NCBI GenBank assembly: GCA_027488905.1
Contig: JAIYAT010000034.1
Coordinates: 1 to 64,000 of the forward strand
Length of the DNA stretch: 64,000 nucleotides
From: Bacteroidota bacterium
Lineage (GTDB): Bacteria > Bacteroidota > Bacteroidia > UKL13-3
Direction of reading: 5' to 3'
Of the stretch, positions 1-10,184 are shown in pieces. The notes below the pieces were generated by a model. The model searched no databases. It had not been told where the DNA came from and was given only the letters and a program-made list of their open reading frames with translations. Both the position numbers and the translations under genes were made by a program. The stretch's first letter is position 1; each line of letters begins with the position of its first letter.

Positions 1-88
1 AATGGTGGGAAGCTACTCCATAAATGGTGGGAAGCTACTCCATAAATGGTGGGAAGCTACTATACAAATGGTGGGAAGCTACTCCATA
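1..88. repeat. 22-bp tandem repeat, four copies at the window edge
   Basis: Four head-to-tail copies of a 22-bp unit starting AATGGTGGGAAGCTACT lie at 1-22, 23-44, 45-66 and 67-88. Copies 1, 2 and 4 are identical; copy 3 differs only in its last bases (ATACA instead of CCATA). The array may continue left of the window. There are no spacers, so it is not a CRISPR array. The rest of 89-220 shows no gene I can support. Confidence 0.9.
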
Positions 89-184
89 AAAAGTTTAGAG
101 AAAGAGTGTCTTTGGAGACTAATTTCCAACTATTGGCAATTTGGGAAATCCCTTCAATGAATATGCCATCCCGCTGGGATTTTA

Positions 185-213
185 CCATGGGCCATCGACT
201 ATCGTCCATGGAC
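185..213. repeat. Dispersed imperfect palindrome, copy A
   Basis: The segment CCATGG...CCATGG with an inner ATCGACTATCG core is an imperfect inverted repeat. A related element lies at 10138-10168, and both are followed within about 30 bases by a TAAACAAAAA run. It sits just beyond the terminator of tRNA-Glu. It looks like a small intergenic repeat family; function unknown. Confidence 0.6.
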
Positions 214-221
214 TTTTAAAC

Positions 222-250
222 AAAAAAACCTGCCAACATCTTGACAGGTT
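222..250 (-). terminator. Rho-independent terminator after tRNA-Glu
   Basis: The hairpin at 227-250 pairs AACCTGCCAA with TTGACAGGTT around a CATC loop. Read on the minus strand it is followed by a run of seven T (222-228 as A on the plus strand). It lies 58 bases downstream of the minus-strand tRNA-Glu, so it most likely ends that transcript. The plus-strand side also has a T-rich tail, so it could work both ways. Confidence 0.75.
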
Positions 251-307
251 ATTAATTTTTTGCAGCATGCTCACCACACTCAATCCTCACACTCCAAACT
301 GCCTCTG

Positions 308-379
308 TAGCCCGTAGGGGAGTCGAACCCCTCTTCCCAGAATGAAAATCTGGTGTCCTAACCGATAGACGAACGGGCC
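308..379 (-). tRNA. tRNA-Glu (anticodon TTC)
   Basis: The minus strand folds as a tRNA. The acceptor stem is GGCCCGT/ACGGGCT, with a G-U pair at the end. The anticodon stem CCAGA/TCTGG encloses the loop TTTTCAT, giving anticodon TTC. The T arm GAGGGGTTCGACTCCCC is standard. The discriminator base is A and CCA is not encoded. The gene stands alone, with a terminator at 222-250. Confidence 0.96.
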
Positions 380-501
380 ATTATTTTGGGTTGGCAAAAG
401 TAGGATTTTTTTGGAGAAAGCAAAATGTTTTTGAAAATATTTTTCAAAGTTTCTAATGCACCCAGCTAAGTCCCTTCTATTCACTTGTCATACGCGCCTT
501 C

Positions 502-511
502 GGTTCAAACC
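502..511. repeat. Iterated near-palindrome GGTTCAAACC, intergenic copy
   Basis: This is the first of 16 exact copies of GGTTCAAACC or its complement GGTTTGAACC in the window. Here the symmetry extends to 499-514 (TTCGG...CCGAA). The other copies start at 5145, 7262, 8296, 10892, 23138, 23916, 24847, 24997, 27490, 29402, 31225, 41126, 41380, 55087 and 63961. Fully palindromic relatives are GGTTTAAACC at 13512 and GGTTCGAACC at 50239. Role unknown; see findings. Confidence 0.9.
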
Positions 512-520
512 GAAACATTA

Positions 521-576
521 GCAAACATTTGTTTTTCTTTTATATCCTTTATCTTTAGCAAATTAATTTTTTAACC
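521..576 (+). repeat. Direct repeat of the gapA promoter region, left copy
   Basis: This 56-base segment nearly duplicates 2413-2467 upstream of gapA, with three substitutions and one 1-base length difference. The two copies have the same orientation and enclose the GH16 gene. The arrangement suggests that the GH16 gene was inserted in front of gapA with duplication of the gapA promoter segment. Confidence 0.85.
528..557 (+). promoter_or_regulatory. Candidate Bacteroidota promoter upstream of GH16
   Basis: TTTG at 528-531, an 18-base spacer and TATCTTTA at 550-557 match the phylum's TTTG/TAnnTTTG promoter except for the final base (A instead of G). It is a copy of the better promoter at 2420-2449. 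It lies over 100 bases before the GH16 start, so it may be weak or only a duplication remnant. Confidence 0.45.
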
Positions 577-670
577 TGACTATTCAATTTTAATTTTCTT
601 TCAATTCAATAGTCTTCCGTCTTTGTTAAACTTCTGATATTTGTAAACCGACTTATAGAAAAAATAAAAA

Positions 671-2284
671 ATGAAATATATACTAAGCCTTTTAGTTTTA
701 ATTGGTTCAACAATTGGAAACGCGCAAAGCATTTATGACGATTTTGACGGGAATGGCAATATTAAGAATTGGTTTGGAGACAACTGCGGGTTAGATACAA
801 GCTTTAATAATCCTTTTAAGGATAGTGTAAACGGAAGCAATAAAGTAATGCAGTACAACGATAATGGGGGACAATTTGCCAATGCCAGGTTTGATGTTGC
901 TAAAAATTTTAAATTAATAGATTCAAGCACTTTTACCTTATTAATTTATGTCCCCTCTAGTTCGATAACAGGCAGTAGTAATAATCAAATTTCTTTAAAA
1001 CTACAGGATAAAAATCTAGCAGAACCCTGGTCTACCCAATGCGAAATAATAAAACCGCTCATATTGGATAAATGGCAATGGGTAAGTTTTAACTTTGCAA
1101 AGGACAGTTATATCAATCTAGATCCAAACTCATTACCTCCCACCAAAAGACAAGATTTTAACAGGGTATTGCTGCAGATAAATGGTGAAAATAACAGCAA
1201 CAGGGTAATTGCCTATATCGATAATTTTTACTTTTATTCAAACGATAGCGTACCAAAAAGCAAATACGATCATTTGGTTTGGTCAGATGAATTTAATACG
1301 ATTGGGGACCTGGATTCAGGCAAATGGTTCAGGCAAACCCAACTTCCAAATGGGGAAAGTTGGTATAATGGAGAGATTCAGCACTATACCAACCGGTTAT
1401 CTAACTCATCAGTTTCTGATGGAATATTAACAATTGTAGCAAAAAAAGAAACCTTTACCGACCAGGGAAAAACGAAAAATTACACTTCAGCCAGGCTCAA
1501 CTCCAAATTTGCCTTTACTTATGGAAGAGTTGAAATAAAAGCAAAACTACCTACCGGCGTAGGAACATGGCCTGCCATTTGGACGCTTGGCCAAAACATA
1601 AATGAACCAGGGGCCTATTGGTCGAACCAAGGATTTGGAACTAAAAATTGGCCTGCGTGTGGCGAAATAGATATTATGGAACACTGGGGAAATAATCAGA
1701 ATTTCGTTCAAAGTGCCATGCACACCCCATCAAGTTCAGGTAATACCATCAACAAAGGGGGAAGAATAGTAACAACTGCTTCTTCAGAGTTTCACATTTA
1801 TACCTTGGAATGGAGCCCCGAGAAAATGGAGTTTGCGGTAGATGGAATAACTCATTATACCTATGAACCATCGGTATATAATAGCTCAACCTGGCCATTT
1901 AATGAACCGCAATATTTAATTCTAAATATTGCCATACAACCCAGTATTGCGGCTAACTTTACCCAAAGCGCAATGGATATTGATTATATAAGGGTTTTTC
2001 AGGAAAAAGCGTCCGGGTTAGACGCGGTAAATCATAAACCACAATTTAACTTTTTCCCCAATCCAGTAAGCGACCAGATTAACATTGATTTATTAAACAA
2101 CTTCAATGAAAATACCACTGTAATAATTACGAATCTGTTGGGCAAAGTTATTTACATTCATGAGGTATTTGTAAATGGAAGCAATTTACAAATCAACCAT
2201 TTAACGCATCTAAATTCGGGGCTATACCTACTTACTTTTGCTTTAAATAATAGGATCCATCAATTTAAGTTTATTAAAAACTAA
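671..2284 (+). CDS. Secreted GH16 beta-glucanase (laminarinase-like) with T9SS sorting domain
   Basis: A 537-residue secreted glycoside hydrolase of family 16, which hydrolyses beta-1,3 or mixed-linkage glucans. Residues 1-19 are a signal peptide. Residues about 20-185 form a beta-rich module that may bind carbohydrate. The GH16 domain follows at about 200-445, with the catalytic signature E332-I-D334-I-M-E337 (nucleophile and acid/base glutamates) and the usual W-P-A-I-W segment before it. The last ~75 residues (FFPNPVSDQ onward) are a T9SS type-A sorting domain, so the enzyme should be exported across the outer membrane. The exact substrate cannot be read. The gene is bracketed by direct repeats of the gapA promoter, which suggests acquisition. 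Confidence 0.9.
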   Translation: MKYILSLLVLIGSTIGNAQSIYDDFDGNGNIKNWFGDNCGLDTSFNNPFKDSVNGSNKVMQYNDNGGQFANARFDVAKNFKLIDSSTFTLLIYVPSSSITGSSNNQISLKLQDKNLAEPWSTQCEIIKPLILDKWQWVSFNFAKDSYINLDPNSLPPTKRQDFNRVLLQINGENNSNRVIAYIDNFYFYSNDSVPKSKYDHLVWSDEFNTIGDLDSGKWFRQTQLPNGESWYNGEIQHYTNRLSNSSVSDGILTIVAKKETFTDQGKTKNYTSARLNSKFAFTYGRVEIKAKLPTGVGTWPAIWTLGQNINEPGAYWSNQGFGTKNWPACGEIDIMEHWGNNQNFVQSAMHTPSSSGNTINKGGRIVTTASSEFHIYTLEWSPEKMEFAVDGITHYTYEPSVYNSSTWPFNEPQYLILNIAIQPSIAANFTQSAMDIDYIRVFQEKASGLDAVNHKPQFNFFPNPVSDQINIDLLNNFNENTTVIITNLLGKVIYIHEVFVNGSNLQINHLTHLNSGLYLLTFALNNRIHQFKFIKN

Positions 2285-2412
2285 AGCTTATAAGGCCTTG
2301 GTAAATTGGCGCTTTAGTGGCTTATAAAGTCACTGTTATTTTTCAAACTCAACTTCATTTATTATACTAAACTAGTTATTCGATATTTAGAATTTTAAAA
2401 ACAGGTAAAATT

Positions 2413-3475
<1,063 letters not shown>

Positions 3476-3513
3476 GCTTCTGGCAACTAGCAGCTGGCTT
3501 CTGGCAGTTGCAA
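3476..3513. repeat. Short intergenic repeat rich in GCTTCTGGCA, copy A
   Basis: Directly after the gapA stop codon lies a 38-base run built from GCTTCTGGCA, CTAGCAGCTGG and GGCAGTTGC units, with internal direct and inverted similarity. A related run follows the next gene at 4234-4268. No function is evident. Confidence 0.5.
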
Positions 3514-3537
3514 AATGTTAAATACCTATTCAAAAAA

Positions 3538-3565
3538 AGCCTCGAATTATTCGGGGCTTTTTTAT
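3538..3565 (+). terminator. gapA rho-independent terminator
   Basis: AGCCTCGAAT at 3538-3547 pairs with ATTCGGGGCT at 3549-3558 with one G-T pair. It is followed by a T-rich tract. Confidence 0.85.
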
Positions 3566-3632
3566 TTCCAGCTTTTGGCACAGGTTTTGAATTACTGCCT
3601 TTATTATTATTTTTACCTAAATATATTTAATT

Positions 3633-4232
3633 ATGAAACCAAGTTTTAAAGGCCTGATACGTTCAGGAATCATCGTTGCCGTTATTGCTTTGGCAATGAC
3701 CTCTTGCAAATCTAAAAAAGCAGCAACACCTATCGAACAAACTACTGGAGCAAAAGAAATTTCAGTTCCATTTTCAAGCAAAGAATACTACAGCGACAAA
3801 GAGAATTTCCGTGCTAAAAGCAGTGGTAACAGCCCCGACCAACCTACTGCTAAGAAAATTGCACTTCAAAATGCAAAAAGCGAAATGGCTGGTTTGATCC
3901 AAACTACCATTAAAAAAGTTACTGAACAATATACCCTTCAACGCACCATTGGCACTGAGCAAGAATTCAATAATAAATTTGAAGAAATGGCGCGCGAAGT
4001 AACCAACCAACAATTGGTAGACGTTAAAATTATTGGCGAACGCTTGTTCAAAGAAACCAATAATACCTACACTTTTTGGGTGGCCATTGAAGCCAATAAA
4101 ATGGATATTTTAAGTGGCATTGATAAAGTGATTAGCAACAACAAGAAAATCGAGCAAGATTACGACAAGAAAAAGTTCGAAGAAATCTTCAATGCAGAAA
4201 TGGAAAAGTTAGCCAAGGAAAGAGGCTACTGA
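3633..4232 (+). CDS. Lipoprotein with LPP20-like domain
   Basis: A 199-residue lipoprotein. The N-terminus has a positively charged segment, a hydrophobic core and the lipobox ALAMTSC, so lipidation is expected near residue 25. The soluble part holds a segment of the form ...AKKIALQNAKSEMAGLIQ... that resembles the LPP20 lipoprotein family, followed by a charged helical C-terminus ending KLAKERGY. The following gene has the same type of domain, so the pair may act together at the cell envelope. No enzymatic function is apparent, and the family assignment rests on pattern recognition only. Confidence 0.7.
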   Translation: MKPSFKGLIRSGIIVAVIALAMTSCKSKKAATPIEQTTGAKEISVPFSSKEYYSDKENFRAKSSGNSPDQPTAKKIALQNAKSEMAGLIQTTIKKVTEQYTLQRTIGTEQEFNNKFEEMAREVTNQQLVDVKIIGERLFKETNNTYTFWVAIEANKMDILSGIDKVISNNKKIEQDYDKKKFEEIFNAEMEKLAKERGY

Positions 4233-4233
4233 G

Positions 4234-4268
4234 GAAGCCACTAGCTTCTTGCTTCTAGCAACTGGCAA
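4234..4268. repeat. Short intergenic repeat, copy B
   Basis: A GAAGCCACTAGCTTCTTGC-type run sits immediately after the stop of the lipoprotein gene and resembles 3476-3513. Both copies are directly downstream of stop codons. Confidence 0.45.
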
Positions 4269-4286
4269 TAACAAATATAACTTTAC

Positions 4287-5690
4287 ATGAAACAACTTAC
4301 TTTGATATTTGTCTCTCTCCTATTGTTTGCTTGTAAAAGCCAGCAAACAGTGGTAAAAAGTAGCGCCAATCTTCAAAGTAACAAACGGCCAAATTGGGTA
4401 GACCAAAGGCCTGTAAATAGTTTCAATTATGTAGGAATCGGCAGGGCGAGTAAAATTATTAACCCTGCCGATTACTTACAAATGGCCAAAAAAGAAGCTT
4501 TACAAGACCTAGCAGGTGAAATTAAAGTGACCATTTCTACCAATAGCATTCTTTCTCAATACCAAAACAATACCCAATTTAACCAGCAATTTTTCTCGGA
4601 TACCCGCCTCAATGCGCAGGAGTTTCTAGAAGGCTTTACTGTTGTAGATAGTTGGGAGAATAAAAATGAATATTGGATTTATTATACCCTTAGCAAAGAA
4701 GAATACGAGGCGCAAAAAAGAAGAAAAATTCGCTTGGCTGCCTCCCAAGCTATTGAGCTTCTGGAAAAAGCCGATGACTTAAACCTGAATGATAATTTCG
4801 TTTCTATCTTTAAACTTCGTGTAAAGGCATTAAGCAGGTTGCAGCCTTATTTAAATGAAGCCATCTCTGGAGAATATAAAGGCAAACAAACTTACCTGGT
4901 CAACGAGATAATCTCTCAATTGCAGTCGCAACTTTTTTTAATTGCTATTAAAGCAAACCCAACTTCTTTAGAGGCAAGCGCTGGTAAACCTTTCACAACA
5001 GCACTATCTGCATTAGTTTATATAAAAAGTAAAGATTCTACACTTGCAACGTTAAGCAGTGTACCTATGTTGGCTGTAGACAATGCTAAAAAATTACAAG
5101 GCAATCCTAAGGCAGCCTCCAACTCAGAAGGTGTAGTGGTTTTCGGTTTGAACCGAACCCTTTCGCGTGAACCCAATCAGTTGGTGATTTTGAGGCCAGA
5201 TTTGGAAAAATTAATACTAACAGATAGCTTAAACAGCAGTGCAAAAACTCTTTTACTCAACTTAGAAACCCCTACTGCTACCGTAAATATTAAAGTGGAG
5301 CCATTGAGAATCTACTTTGTAAGCAAAGAAATTAACCATGCTATACCCCTTGCCTACCCAATTTTAGAACCTGCCTTAAAAAAGAAACTAGCCGAAAATG
5401 GTTGTTTATTTACAAATAATCCAAACCAAGCTGATTACATTTTATCCCTTGAAGCTAGCACAAAAGACCTAGGCATAATTTGGGGAAATATGATGCAATC
5501 TCTACTCGATTTTGAGCTCATCATCAAGAATCCAAAAAATGGAGATGAACTTTTGCACGAAAATTTAACCGGCATCAAAGGGTTTCAAACCACCAAAGAA
5601 AAAGCTGGAGAAGACGCTTTCAAAAACACCTTAACGCCTTTGCTTCAAAAAGTATTTCCAGAAATAGAAAAGGCGCTTTTCTACCAATAA
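4287..5690 (+). CDS. Lipoprotein with N-terminal LPP20-like domain
   Basis: A 467-residue lipoprotein with lipobox LLLFAC near residue 16. Residues about 35-160 are LPP20-like: RPNWVDQRPV, then YVGIGRA, then MAKKEALQDLAGEIKVTI, a pattern in which a polar protein helix follows a short beta strand. The rest is a long, mostly beta and helical region of unknown role. It lies 54 bases after the smaller LPP20-like lipoprotein in the same direction, so the two are probably co-transcribed. The iterated motif GGTTTGAACC at 5145-5154 falls inside the gene and encodes G-L-N within FGLNRT. The function is not known. Confidence 0.7.
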   Translation: MKQLTLIFVSLLLFACKSQQTVVKSSANLQSNKRPNWVDQRPVNSFNYVGIGRASKIINPADYLQMAKKEALQDLAGEIKVTISTNSILSQYQNNTQFNQQFFSDTRLNAQEFLEGFTVVDSWENKNEYWIYYTLSKEEYEAQKRRKIRLAASQAIELLEKADDLNLNDNFVSIFKLRVKALSRLQPYLNEAISGEYKGKQTYLVNEIISQLQSQLFLIAIKANPTSLEASAGKPFTTALSALVYIKSKDSTLATLSSVPMLAVDNAKKLQGNPKAASNSEGVVVFGLNRTLSREPNQLVILRPDLEKLILTDSLNSSAKTLLLNLETPTATVNIKVEPLRIYFVSKEINHAIPLAYPILEPALKKKLAENGCLFTNNPNQADYILSLEASTKDLGIIWGNMMQSLLDFELIIKNPKNGDELLHENLTGIKGFQTTKEKAGEDAFKNTLTPLLQKVFPEIEKALFYQ

Positions 5691-5701
5691 GTTTACAAAC
5701 T

Positions 5702-5738
5702 CATCAATTCTTTAAACTTCACGGCTTGGCGCCTGCTT
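5702..5738. repeat. 37-bp exact direct repeat of the LytTR gene end, left copy
   Basis: These 37 bases are identical to 6419-6455, which encode the C-terminal residues of the LytTR regulator on the minus strand. The two copies enclose the small lipoprotein gene at 5878. The left copy has no coding role; it is a detached fragment of the regulator's 3' end. Confidence 0.9.
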
Positions 5739-5877
5739 CAAATAGGTTTTAATATCTTTAAGTCAATCCTTGACATTATTAAACTTGGAAATTACGAGGT
5801 ACATTTGGAGGATAAATAGTTTTTTATATTTTTGTTTATAAATTAAATTATTACCCTCAATTAATTTTAACAATATT

Positions 5878-6267
5878 ATGAAATTATTCCTTAGCAGTAT
5901 TTCCATTTGTATTCTTTTGCTCTTATCATGCAATAAATCTAATGATACAACACCAACACCCACAACACCCAAAACCCCAAGTATAAAAGGTTCTTGGACA
6001 GGAGGAGCTGGAACGGGCAATTATGACCTTGACTTCACTGACACAACATACTCATTCGGCAGTTCAGGATTTACATTGGAGTCTGGCACATATACCCAAT
6101 CGGGAAACACCTTGAATTTTATAATGGATAATTCGTCACTTTGTTCTCCTTCTACATCGCCATTTAAATATACTTTCAGCATAACAGGTTCAACGCTTAA
6201 AATGACAAAGGTAACCGACAACTGCACATTCAGGTCCGCTTCTTTTGCAGGTAATTTTACAAAGTAG
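5878..6267 (+). CDS. Small lipoprotein, lipocalin-like beta fold suspected
   Basis: A 129-residue lipoprotein: signal sequence with lipobox LLLLSC near residue 18, then a Thr/Pro-rich linker (TPTPTTPKTP), then about 90 residues of alternating beta-strand character starting IKGSWTGG and ending FAGNFTK. The G-x-W near the start of the domain and the repeated strand pattern resemble the small lipocalin-like lipoproteins common in Bacteroidota, but I cannot assign a ligand. The gene stands between two 37-bp direct repeats (5702-5738, 6419-6455), so it looks like an inserted accessory gene. Confidence 0.65.
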   Translation: MKLFLSSISICILLLLSCNKSNDTTPTPTTPKTPSIKGSWTGGAGTGNYDLDFTDTTYSFGSSGFTLESGTYTQSGNTLNFIMDNSSLCSPSTSPFKYTFSITGSTLKMTKVTDNCTFRSASFAGNFTK

Positions 6268-6409
6268 TCATTAGTTAAATTTAGTCTTCGGATTTCATCG
6301 CTTAGACTATGAAATGACATATGTATTTGCTACAAGCATTTTGTATTCCAATTCTATATAGGTGGAAAAAACAAATACTATTGCTTTATTCAAACTAATT
6401 ATGAAGTTG

Positions 6410-7129
6410 TTACAGCGACATCAATTCTTTAAACTTCACGGCTTGGCGCCTGCTTACTTCAACCTTGCTACCGTCTTTCATGTAAAATAAAAAGCCCGAA
6501 TTAAAGAAAGGTTCAATTCTCTCGATACAATTTAGGTTGATAATCTGTTGCCTATTGGCTCTAAAAAACAACTTTTCGCTCAATCTCTCGTCTAGCGAAT
6601 TAAGAGTTCTATGAATAAGTGGCTGGTATTTATCAAAATGAATTTTTGCATAGTTTCCTGCCGATTCTATAAGTCTTATGTCTTCCAATTTTATATACCA
6701 GCATTTATCACCGTCTCTAATAAATACCTTTTCATGGGCAGACAACCTTTGCTTTCCTTTGTTTTGCTGAGATTCTTCAATTTGGCGTTTTGCTTTCTGA
6801 ATAGCTTCTCCAAGTCGGTCTTTCTCTACAGGCTTTAACAAATAGTCTAATGCATTTACCTCAAACGCTTTCAAGGCATACTCATCATAAGCAGTAGTAA
6901 AGATAATGGAAGGCGTTTCAATTAATTCTTCTAACATGTCAAAACCAGTTTTCTCTGGCATTTGAACATCTAGAAAAACCAATTGAGGCTTTTGCTTATC
7001 AATTATTTCTAAGGCCTCATCTACATTGGCTGCCTCTGCAATAATTTGAATTTCAGGAAACTCCTTAAGTAAAGCTTTTAAGCCTTCTCTGGCTAATTTT
7101 TCATCATCTACTATTAATGTCTGAATCAT
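6410..7129 (-). CDS. LytTR-family response regulator
   Basis: A 239-residue response regulator. Residues 1-115 are a receiver domain with acidic residues D8/D9, phospho-acceptor D54 (FLDVQMP) and the conserved Lys in LLKPVEKDR. Residues about 140-237 are a LytTR DNA-binding domain (FIRDGDKCWYIKLEDI..., then RTLNSLDERL, then FFRANRQQIINLNCIERI), typical of AgrA/AlgR-type regulators. Its start overlaps the stop of the sensor kinase by four bases (7126-7129), so the two form an operon and a two-component pair. Its last 37 bases are duplicated at 5702-5738. Target genes are not known. Confidence 0.93.
   Translation of the reverse strand: MIQTLIVDDEKLAREGLKALLKEFPEIQIIAEAANVDEALEIIDKQKPQLVFLDVQMPEKTGFDMLEELIETPSIIFTTAYDEYALKAFEVNALDYLLKPVEKDRLGEAIQKAKRQIEESQQNKGKQRLSAHEKVFIRDGDKCWYIKLEDIRLIESAGNYAKIHFDKYQPLIHRTLNSLDERLSEKLFFRANRQQIINLNCIERIEPFFNSGFLFYMKDGSKVEVSRRQAVKFKELMSL
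6419..6455. repeat. 37-bp exact direct repeat, right copy (inside LytTR gene)
   Basis: Partner of 5702-5738. It forms the 3' end of the LytTR regulator coding region and is therefore the original copy. Confidence 0.9.
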
Positions 7130-8157
7130 ATCGGTATTTCTATTTTGGTTATAACATTATTGTCTGGACCATTAGCTATCGAAAAAATTGCCTTGTTATC
7201 ATATAAGATTTCAAGTCGCTTTTTTGTATTCTCTAATCCAACTCCTTGATGGGCTTCGTTTGGTTCAAACCGACCCGTATTGATAATTTGGATATGCAAA
7301 AATCCACCCTTGATAAGGGCTTCAAAATAAATATTTCCTCCCAACTTACTTTTTGAAATTCCATGTTTTACGGCATTCTCCACCAATGTTTGCAACATCA
7401 TTGGAGGAACTTGAACTTGCAAAGCCGATCCGTCAGGAATTTGCATGGTACAGGTAAGTCGCTCTTCAAAACGGATTTTCTCTATGGCTAAATAATCTTT
7501 AACTGTGTCAATTTCTTGCTTAAGGCTAACTGTTTTAAGCTTACTCATTTGCAAAGAACTGCGCAACAAACTTGAAAGTCGTGTAACAGCTTCTTTCGAT
7601 TGGTTTGGGTTTAAATCAATTAAAGTTCTAATGCTATTGAGGGAATTAAAAAGAAAATGCGGATTGAGTTGGGTTTTTAGGTTTTGATATTGATTTTCTT
7701 TGAGTATAGCTTCTAGTTGGTAACGCTCCTTTTCAATTTCCAAGGACCTTTCCCAATATTGAAACAAATGATACACCAAGGCCCAGAGTAAGATGTACTT
7801 GCTCCAATTAAAAAGGTAGTTAATAATTAAAATCCAATCTATTGGAAATTGTTGCAACAAAGGAACGGTTATCCTATCTAAATAAATATTGATTATGGTG
7901 AGTAAAGTAGAAATGATAACTACACCAAGAATTGCCCTAGGAATTAATTGGGCCATTGGCCTTTTAATCCACTCCATTTTAATGATAAAAACCCTGTAAA
8001 AATGGGTCAAAAGAATTCCTGCTACATAATTAATGGCAACATTCAAAACCAATAATCCATTGTACCCATATATATTCCCATACCCAATAAACTCAAGCAT
8101 TACAAACAATAGCCAGCCACCAATCTGACACAACCAATAAAGTGTATTCTTGTTCAT
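7126..8157 (-). CDS. LytS-type sensor histidine kinase
   Basis: A 343-residue membrane sensor kinase. The N-terminal ~130 residues contain four hydrophobic segments (about 8-28, 35-52, 72-92, 105-130). A short coiled linker leads to a His_kinase domain with H167 in LNPHFLFNSLNSIR. The ATPase part has the N-box LQTLVENAVKHGI and the G-box GVGLENTKKRL. It lacks a large extracellular sensor, as is usual for this class in Bacteroidota. It is transcribed just ahead of its LytTR regulator with a four-base overlap. The signal sensed is unknown. One copy of the iterated 10-mer lies at 7262-7271. Confidence 0.93.
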   Translation of the reverse strand: MNKNTLYWLCQIGGWLLFVMLEFIGYGNIYGYNGLLVLNVAINYVAGILLTHFYRVFIIKMEWIKRPMAQLIPRAILGVVIISTLLTIINIYLDRITVPLLQQFPIDWILIINYLFNWSKYILLWALVYHLFQYWERSLEIEKERYQLEAILKENQYQNLKTQLNPHFLFNSLNSIRTLIDLNPNQSKEAVTRLSSLLRSSLQMSKLKTVSLKQEIDTVKDYLAIEKIRFEERLTCTMQIPDGSALQVQVPPMMLQTLVENAVKHGISKSKLGGNIYFEALIKGGFLHIQIINTGRFEPNEAHQGVGLENTKKRLEILYDNKAIFSIANGPDNNVITKIEIPI

Positions 8158-8246
8158 TAGGGTAAAGGTAGCAGATTGGATATAAAAGACCCGAATTTCT
8201 TACACCAATGGCACGTAAAATGATTCAATGGAAAAGAATGAGGACG

Positions 8247-8281
8247 AAAAAAAAGGGTAAGCTTCAATAAAGCATACCCTT
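8247..8281 (-). terminator. Terminator after atpC
   Basis: On the minus strand AAGGGTATGCTT (8281-8270) pairs with AAGCTTACCCTT (8264-8253) with one mismatch. It is followed by a run of T (A at 8247-8254). It ends the atpD-atpC transcript. Confidence 0.85.
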
Positions 8282-8295
8282 TTCAATTATTTATC

Positions 8296-8305
8296 GGTTT
8301 GAACC
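8296..8305. repeat. Iterated near-palindrome GGTTTGAACC at the atpC stop codon
   Basis: An exact copy of the window-wide 10-mer, preceded by C. It overlaps the last base of the atpC stop codon and lies between the gene and its terminator. Confidence 0.9.
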
Positions 8306-8535
8306 TAAGCTAATACTACAATTTTGTTATTGAGTATTTCTACAATTCCACCATTTACCTCGAAGCTTTGTTTGCCTTCTTTGGTTTTAAGGATTACCTT
8401 ACCTTTATCTAAACTAGAGATAAGTGCAGCATGGTTGTTTAAAACCTGAAACTGTCCTTTGCTACCTGGCAATGTAACAGCATCTGCCTCTCCGCTAAAC
8501 AAGGTTTGATCTGCTGTAATAATATCTATATGCAT
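8305..8535 (-). CDS. atpC: ATP synthase F1 epsilon subunit, short form
   Basis: A 76-residue epsilon subunit of F-type ATP synthase, part of the central stalk that links the F1 head to the rotor ring. It contains only the N-terminal beta-sandwich (MHIDIITADQTLFSGEA... through VNGGIVEILNN). The C-terminal helical hairpin that inhibits ATP hydrolysis in longer (about 130-residue) epsilon subunits is absent, which is common in this phylum. It follows atpD by 17 bases. The remaining ATP synthase genes are not in this window, as expected where atpDC are split from atpBEFHAG. Confidence 0.93.
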   Translation of the reverse strand: MHIDIITADQTLFSGEADAVTLPGSKGQFQVLNNHAALISSLDKGKVILKTKEGKQSFEVNGGIVEILNNKIVVLA

Positions 8536-8552
8536 AGTTAGTTGGTTTAAAA

Positions 8553-10119
<1,567 letters not shown>

Positions 10120-10137
10120 TAAAAGATTTTAAAAAAA

Positions 10138-10168
10138 GTCCATGGTCGACGGACGATGGTCCATGGTC
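10138..10168. repeat. Dispersed imperfect palindrome, copy B
   Basis: GTCCATGGTC...GGTCCATGGTC around a GACGGACGAT core. It resembles 185-213, with the same TAAACAAAAA tail after it. It lies between the thioesterase gene end and the atpD promoter. Confidence 0.6.
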
Positions 10169-10184
10169 TGAGAACTATCGACTA

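Noticed and set aside
1-88. CRISPR-like array
   Set aside because: The repeats are contiguous with no spacers between them and no cas genes are near.
2-160. Open frame of 52 codons running through the 22-bp repeats
   Set aside because: The 22-base period shifts the frame at each copy, no family is recognisable, and the frame is open by chance.
1620-1628. GGTCGAACC and other 9-mers similar to the iterated motif (for example 12690, 14380)
   Set aside because: One base shorter than the 10-mer; these could be chance or decayed copies, so they are not counted.
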